DNA of 34,637 bases from an uncultured Flavobacteriales bacterium (GTDB lineage Bacteria > Bacteroidota > Bacteroidia > Flavobacteriales > UBA7430). A model generated the notes under the pieces. It saw only the letters and a list, made by a program, of their open reading frames with translations, was not told the DNA's origin and did not search any database. Each line of letters starts with the position of its first letter. Within the stretch, counting starts at the first letter, position 1. Below, piece after piece: positions 29,599 to 34,637 of this stretch. Location: NCBI GenBank assembly GCA_913041775.1, contig CAJWJW010000002.1, positions 1 to 34,637 on the forward strand, written 5' to 3'. The position numbers and the translations under genes are program-made.

Positions 29599-30858
29599 AT
29601 GACAATTAGTTTTTCTCTCTTACAAATAACACTCATTTTTATGATATTTGGTGTTTTAGCTATTCTAGGATCTTTTCTTTTAATCCCATCTCAACGAGCA
29701 CGTCTTGTTTCGTCAGCTGAAGGTACTTTATCTCAAAAAGATTTAGGATATTTTAGTAACGCTTTATGAACGTTATCGGAAATTACTAAACGGTTTATTT
29801 TACCATTAGTTTTCATGGGCGGATTTGGATTAATTTTCTTAGCTCTATTTTTTACTTTTAAGGTGGATGTAAATGTTTTATTCGTTTTACTTTCAGTTAT
29901 CAAAATTCTTTTAGTAGTTGTTCCGTTACTTATTGCCGTTGCTTACTTGACGCTTTTAGAACGTAAGGTTATGGCTTCTATGCAACGTCGAAAAGGACCT
30001 AATGTAGTGGGTATTTTTGGTCTTCTACAACCTTTAGCCGATGGTGCGAAGCTTCTTTTAAAAGAAACAGTTGTTCCTAATAGTGTTAACAAAGCGGTCT
30101 TTTTCATTGCTCCAATTTTAACTTTCTTTTTGGCTGTGATGAGTTGAGCTGTAATTCCTTTTGGCGAAGGTATTGTGTACGCGGATATTAATATTGGTGT
30201 TTTATATTTATTTGCCGTAAGTTCTTTAGGAGTATATGGAGTTATTTGTTCAGGTTGATCAAGTAATACAAAGTATTCTTTCTTAGGAGCTTTACGATCT
30301 TCAGCGCAAATGATTTCTTATGAAATCGCGATTGGATTTTTACTATTAATGATTTTCTTATTAGCGGGTAGTTTAAATATGACAGAAATTGTTCTTGCTC
30401 AGCAAGGTATCTGATTTTGTATTCCTCTTTTACCTTCTACTATGATTTGACTCATCTGTATTTTGGCAGAAACAAATCGTGCTCCTTTTGACCTTCCTGA
30501 GGCTGAGGCTGAATTAGTAGCGGGTTATTTCACTGAATATTCAGCTATGGGGTTTGCTTTATTCTTCTTAGGAGAGTATTCAAACATGATTATGATGAGT
30601 GCTCTAACAAGTTTATGTTTCTTTGGTGGGTGATTATCTTTAATTCCTTTTGGATTTGCAATCATTCCAGGTCCTTTTTGAATGGGTATTAAAATTACTG
30701 CTATTTTATTCGGGTTTATTTGAGTTCGAGCAGCTTTTCCTCGATACCGATTTGATCAGTTAATGTATTTAGGTTGAAAATCTTTTCTTCCATTTACACT
30801 AGGGTGATTTATCTTCGTTGCAGGTCTTTTATTCGGGTGTGATTGATTACCGTATTAA
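29599..30858 (+). CDS. nad1: NADH dehydrogenase subunit 1 with N-terminal extension
   Basis: A complex I membrane subunit (NuoH homologue) lining the quinone site. The canonical protein starts at about residue 93 (FVLLSVIKILLVVVPLLIAV), continues with LTLLERKVMASMQRRKGPNV, PLADGAKLLLKE and the quinone-site loop AETNRAPFDLPEAEAELVAG, and ends FGCDWLPY. Upstream the frame stays open to an ATG at 29599 and adds ~90 residues with two hydrophobic segments (TLIFMIFGVLAILGSFLLI; ILPLVFMGGFGLIFLALFF) joined by a polar loop. No ATG lies near the usual start; the closest in-frame one is at 29815 (residue 73). The total is 419 residues against ~325-330 normally. The canonical part is certain; the start is less so. 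Confidence 0.93.
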
Positions 30859-30963
30859 TTCTACACGTTTATTTAGAGAAATATTCTCTAAATCTTATAG
30901 CCGTGGGCTTTTAATGAAACAGTGTTTTTTATAAATGTTTAAAGGATCAAATGCACAAAATTG

Positions 30964-31431
30964 ATGAACTCAACAAATGCTAATATATTAAAACCGGTTA
31001 TTTCCCTAAAACACATGCGTCGAAATAACGATCCTTTAGGAGATGCTATTACGCGAATTAGAAATGGTTATACACGTAGTTTTGATTCCGTAATTGTTCC
31101 AAAATCTAATAAAATTCTTCATCTATTAAATACTTTAATTCGTTCTGGTTATATATTACATTACGAAAGTTTTTTAGAGGGAGCAGCTTCTGTTAAAGTT
31201 TATTTAAAATATCATAATTCTTTGCCAGCTATACAAAATATTCAAAGAGTATCCGTTCCTTCAAAACGAGTATATCTTTCAAAAAAAAAATTAAAACAAC
31301 ACTCCAAAACACAAGGTTGAGGCTTAACTAAGACAATGGTTCTTTCAACATCAAGTGGAGTTTTAACACATCAAGAAATCTTGAAATCTTCTAACAGCAT
31401 GGGTGGAGAGTCTATTTGTTTAGTTTGATAG
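30964..31431 (+). CDS. rps8: Ribosomal protein S8
   Basis: A 155-residue central-domain protein of the small subunit. After a ~20-residue leader the family start NDPLGDAITRIRNGYTRSFD appears, then VPKSNKILHLLNTLIRSGYI. The C-terminal domain has RVSVPSKRVYLS and the signature STSSGVLTHQEI, and ends in GGESICLVW. The final Trp is TGA, directly followed by TAG (31429-31431). The first ATG is at 30964; the codon before it is TTG, a less likely start. It follows nad1 by 105 bases and is followed by trnP. Confidence 0.95.
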
Positions 31432-31468
31432 ATTCAAGGTGATCATAAAGCGTAAAATAGTAATTATA

Positions 31469-31541
31469 CGGGATGTAACACAATTGGTAGTGTATTTGCT
31501 TTGGGAGCAAAAGGTTGCATGTTCAAGTCATGCCATTCCGA
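31469..31541 (+). tRNA. trnP: tRNA-Pro (UGG)
   Basis: Plus-strand cloverleaf: acceptor CGGGATG/CATTCCG, D-arm ACAC/GTGT, anticodon stem TTTGC/GCAAA with loop TTTGGGA (TGG), T-arm GCATG-TTCAAGT-CATGC. Confidence 0.96.
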
Positions 31542-31580
31542 ATAAAAATTTTTGAATTATTTTAGATTAACATAAAAATA

Positions 31581-31958
31581 ATGATCCAAGTTCAAACAAT
31601 ATTAAAAGTAGCTGATAATTCAGGAGGCCGTATTGGTCAATGTATTCGTATCATTGGAAAATCCCGAGCTAAAACAGCCCAAGTAGGTGATATCATTACT
31701 GTTTCCATTAAAAAAAGCCGGCCTCATCGAAAAATTAAAAAAAAAGATGTTTGTCTTGCTGTAGTTTTACGAACAAAATTTGGTATACGCCAAAAAAATG
31801 GTATGAAAATTTCATTTGGTGAAAACGCTTGTGCTCTGCTAACAAATCGAAAAGATAAAGCACCTATGGGAACACGTATTTTTGGACCGATCTCAACACG
31901 TGAGTTACGAGATAATGGTTTCATGAAATGTGTCCTTTTAGCACGATCTTCTATCTAA
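31581..31958 (+). CDS. rpl14: Ribosomal protein L14
   Basis: A 125-residue large subunit protein at the subunit interface. It begins MIQVQTILKVADNSGGRIGQ, with the conserved D-N-S-G-G. VGDIITVSIKKSRP and the basic KIKKKDVCLAVVLRTKF follow, then FGENACALLTNRKDKAPMGT and the C-terminal RIFGPISTRELR. It is slightly longer in the last part but otherwise family-like. Its final 8 bases overlap the 3' end of rpl16, which is on the opposite strand. It has no Trp codon. Confidence 0.97.
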   Translation: MIQVQTILKVADNSGGRIGQCIRIIGKSRAKTAQVGDIITVSIKKSRPHRKIKKKDVCLAVVLRTKFGIRQKNGMKISFGENACALLTNRKDKAPMGTRIFGPISTRELRDNGFMKCVLLARSSI

Positions 31959-32382
31959 TAATAAGTTTATTTTTTTCAACGAGTGTTGTAGAAACTCCAA
32001 GTTGAAACGAGATTAATCGAAAAGCTTTACGGATAATAGAAATATTAACACCAGTTCCTACTTCAACAATAATTTGTCCTTTTCGTACAGGGCATACTCA
32101 ACCAGTACGTTCACCTTTACCTTTACCCATTCGTTGCCCAGCATCTTTGGCAAACATCGGTCGGTAGGGGAAAGATCTAATTCAGATACTTGTTTTACGG
32201 GCTATAATTCGTCGTAAATTTCGTCGACAGATCTCCAATTGTTCCGCTGATATGCATTTTGTTTCGTTAACTTGTAAACCATAAACTCCAAAATTTATTT
32301 GTGTACCTCGTGAGGCTGGAGTAGAGCTCAAAGGCATTTGTTGTCGTTTCCGATACTTTGTATTTTTTGGGGATTTTAACAT
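31951..32382 (-). CDS. rpl16: Ribosomal protein L16
   Basis: A 143-residue protein near the peptidyl-transferase centre. MLKSPKNTKYRKRQQMPLSS is the usual start, so the ATG at the complement of 32380-32382 was chosen over an upstream TTG. The family body follows: FGVYGLQVNETKCISAEQLE, the ICRRNLRRIIARK helix, FPYRPMFAKDAGQRMGKGKG (normally K-P-E-x-R-M-G-x-G-K-G) and VRKGQIIVEVGTGVN. One conserved Trp is TGA. Stop TAG is the complement of 31951-31953. The 3' end overlaps rpl14 tail to tail by 8 bases, unlike the bacterial operon where rpl16 and rpl14 are in one direction. Confidence 0.95.
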
Positions 32383-32446
32383 ATAAGTTTTTAGGCGGTG
32401 CAAACAGAGCTTAAAATTATTTCCGATGTTATTTCATAAAATATAA

Positions 32447-32878
32447 ATGAAACAATCTTATATAAAACGTATTTCTTATAAATCTCTACGTTACGCAAAT
32501 CCATCTTTAAATATAAAGCAGTTAAAATCGATGTCGAATAAAATAGTAAACCAGCATAAAAGTCGTATTTTACATTCAGATTTAGTTAGTTCTAAATTTG
32601 AATTTGATACTCTTTACTTAAAAAAGTTAAAGCCTTCTTGTAAATTAAAAAAAGTTTCTCGATTAAATCAAGTAGGAACAGGTTCAGAACTTAAAAGTAC
32701 TGGTTACTCAAATATATTTTCGTTGGAAAACACTTTAGATCCATCAACACATGGAGCTTGGCTTGATGAAAGTCTAAATGAGACTCGACAACAATTTAGT
32801 CATATTTTATTATCAACAGAAACAGTTAAGAAAGGTTCTCGACTGGACAAATTTCAACAAAAATTTACTAAAAAGTAA
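32447..32878 (+). CDS. orf143, unrecognised basic protein
   Basis: A 143-codon frame with ATG at 32447 and TAA at 32876-32878 fills the space between rpl16 and trnH. The protein is basic (starts MKQSYIKRISYKSLRYANPS; middle LKKLKPSCKLKKVSRL; later ENTLDPSTHGAWLDESLNET). It has no membrane helix and no motif I recognise. It uses TGG for its only Trp and ends two bases short of the trnH region. Basic composition and its ribosomal neighbours (rpl14, rpl16, rps8) make a divergent ribosomal protein plausible but unproven. The open frame in such AT-rich sequence, with no internal TAA or TAG, supports it being coding. Confidence 0.65.
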   Translation: MKQSYIKRISYKSLRYANPSLNIKQLKSMSNKIVNQHKSRILHSDLVSSKFEFDTLYLKKLKPSCKLKKVSRLNQVGTGSELKSTGYSNIFSLENTLDPSTHGAWLDESLNETRQQFSHILLSTETVKKGSRLDKFQQKFTKK

Positions 32879-32882
32879 AATA

Positions 32883-32956
32883 GGCGGTTATAGCTCAGTT
32901 GGTAGAGCGCCACACTGTGACTGTGGATGCCGAGGGTTCGAGCCCCTCTAATCGCC
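32883..32956 (+). tRNA. trnH: tRNA-His (GUG)
   Basis: Plus-strand cloverleaf with the His-specific extra G at position -1 facing C73. Acceptor GCGGTTA/TAATCGC, anticodon stem CCACA/TGTGG with loop CTGTGAC (GTG), T-arm GAGGG-TTCGAGC-CCCTC. Confidence 0.97.
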
Positions 32957-32980
32957 CTTTATTAGATTCAGTATATTATA

Positions 32981-33063
32981 GTCCGCATGGTGTAATTGGT
33001 TAGCCACGAGAGACTTAAAATCTCTTGCTTTACGGCGTGCAGGTTCAAGTCCTGCTGCGGATA
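32981..33063 (+). tRNA. trnL: tRNA-Leu (UAA)
   Basis: Plus-strand class II tRNA: acceptor GTCCGCA/TGCGGAT, anticodon stem AGAGA/TCTCT with loop CTTAAAA (TAA), long variable arm, T-arm GCAGG-TTCAAGT-CCTGC. It reads UUR, a very common codon in these genes. Confidence 0.96.
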
Positions 33064-33115
33064 ATTATATTTTTCTAATTATACTTAATATTACGATTGC
33101 CTAAAAGTTTAATTT

Positions 33116-33424
33116 ATGCCTATCGACGCTTTCAAGTATTTAACTGTTAGTTTCATTTTATTCTTTCTTGGTGTATGAGGTATTTTTCTAAACAAGAAAA
33201 ATATCATTATTATGCTAATGTCTTTAGAATTGATGTTATTAGCGGTAAATTTTAATTTTGTTTTATCTTCTGTATATTTAGATGACTTTATGGGTCAAAT
33301 TTTTGCTTTATTTATTCTAACAGTAGCAGCGGCAGAATCAGCTATTGGTTTAGCTATTTTAGTTGTTTATTCACGAGTTCGTGGTTCTATTTCTATTGAA
33401 ATGATTCACCTTTTAAATGGTTAA
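33116..33424 (+). CDS. nad4L: NADH dehydrogenase subunit 4L
   Basis: A small complex I membrane subunit (NuoK homologue) of 102 residues with three helices. The start MPIDAFKYLTVSFILFFLG is followed by GIFLNKKNIIIMLMSLELML, with the first conserved Glu, then AVNFNFVLSS and FALFILTVAAAESAIGLAIL, with the second conserved Glu. One Trp is TGA. Stop TAA at 33422-33424. Length is typical. It sits between trnL(UAA) and trnS(UGA), so tRNA processing probably frees its mRNA. Confidence 0.97.
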
Positions 33425-33468
33425 TCTGTTAGAGTACTTTTCTATTATTTATTCTTAGTTTAATTTAA

Positions 33469-33552
33469 GGGCGAATGCCTGAGTGGTTGAAGGGGTTAGT
33501 TTTGAAAACTAAAGTAGCGAACCTACCGCGAGTTCAAATCTCGCTTCGCCCT
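33469..33552 (+). tRNA. trnS: tRNA-Ser (UGA)
   Basis: Plus-strand class II tRNA: acceptor GGGCGAA/TTCGCCC, anticodon stem TTAGT/ACTAA with loop TTTGAAA (TGA), long variable arm, T-arm GCGAG-TTCAAAT-CTCGC. It reads UCN. Confidence 0.96.
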
Positions 33553-33581
33553 GTTTACATAAAATAAAGACAGGTGTTATT

Positions 33582-33695
33582 TTATTAGATCTATAAGAAT
33601 ATAAATATTCTTCTAATAAAAACAAGGAAGTAATCTTTATGATTACTTTATTATATGGAAAGCCATATTTACCATTGATTTAGTTAAATACAAAA
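33582..33695 (+). promoter_or_regulatory. Cluster of four hairpins just upstream of SSU rRNA
   Basis: Within the 195-base spacer before rns lie four consecutive stem-loops: TTATTAGA/TCTAATAA (33582-33619, with AGAATA/TATTCT inside), AAGTAATC/GATTACTT (33628-33648), ATATGG/CCATAT (33653-33668) and TTAAATAC/GTATTTAA (33674-33695). They suggest processing or transcription control of the rRNA precursor. No promoter motif is recognisable. Confidence 0.5.
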
Positions 33696-33747
33696 GCGTA
33701 TTTAAGTTTAAGATCAATTATTGTTATAAAATTAACAAGTGGTACTA

Positions 33748-34637
<890 letters not shown>

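Overview
This window is most of a gene-dense, AT-rich mitochondrial genome from a unicellular eukaryote. It carries respiratory-chain genes (nad1, nad2, nad3, nad4, nad4L, nad5, nad6, cob, cox1-3), ATP synthase genes (atp6, atp8, atp9), a bacteria-like set of ribosomal protein genes (rps2, 3, 4, 7, 8, 12, 13, 14, 19; rpl5, 6, 14, 16), SSU, LSU and probably 5S rRNA, and 25 tRNA genes that between them cover all 20 amino acids. In nearly every protein TGA stands where tryptophan is conserved, and there is a tRNA-Trp with anticodon UCA, so the code is NCBI table 4. With a standard table almost every gene looks broken at TGA, and boundaries here were set by reading TGA as Trp. Lineage cannot be fixed from the sequence alone. 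The gene content suits an early-type protist mitochondrion. UGA=Trp plus many ribosomal protein genes is known from bicosoecid stramenopiles such as Cafeteria, but trnT is present here and is missing from many stramenopile mtDNAs, so this placement is only a guess.

Layout: 1-1000 holds the 3' end of a LAGLIDADG endonuclease and three minus-strand tRNAs; a minus-strand ORF with a possible S1 domain follows (994-1878). A plus-strand block (1925-9357) carries cox3, nad2, four minus-strand tRNAs, nad5, rps13, atp9, a candidate 5S rRNA, trnL and nad6, with a diverged duplicated non-coding element before nad6. cox1, rps14, trnA and trnQ follow. rps3 and an odd trnR(UCU) are on the minus strand, atp6 on the plus strand, then cox2, rps2, cob and atp8 on the minus strand. 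After rps7 comes a long minus-strand stretch: trnC-rpl5, the 5' half of the LSU rRNA, trnT/G/N, nad4, rps19, then the 3' half of the LSU rRNA, trnE, rps12, trnF and rps4. The last part is mostly plus strand: rpl6, nad3, orf113, trnW, a hairpin-rich spacer, nad1, rps8, trnP, rpl14 (rpl16 opposite), orf143, trnH, trnL, nad4L, trnS and the first ~890 nt of SSU rRNA, cut by the window end.

The most unusual feature is the LSU rRNA. It is split into two separately located pieces in inverted order: the 3' half lies upstream of the 5' half on the same strand, with nad4, rps19 and four tRNA genes between. The ends at the break have short complementary stretches that could hold the halves together. Other notable points are a candidate divergent 5S rRNA, an atp6 with about 180 extra residues after its normal N-terminus, nad1 with a ~90-residue N-terminal extension, a trnR(UCU) lacking a normal D-arm, tandem hairpins with compensating base changes, and tRNAs that overlap the ends of upstream reading frames.
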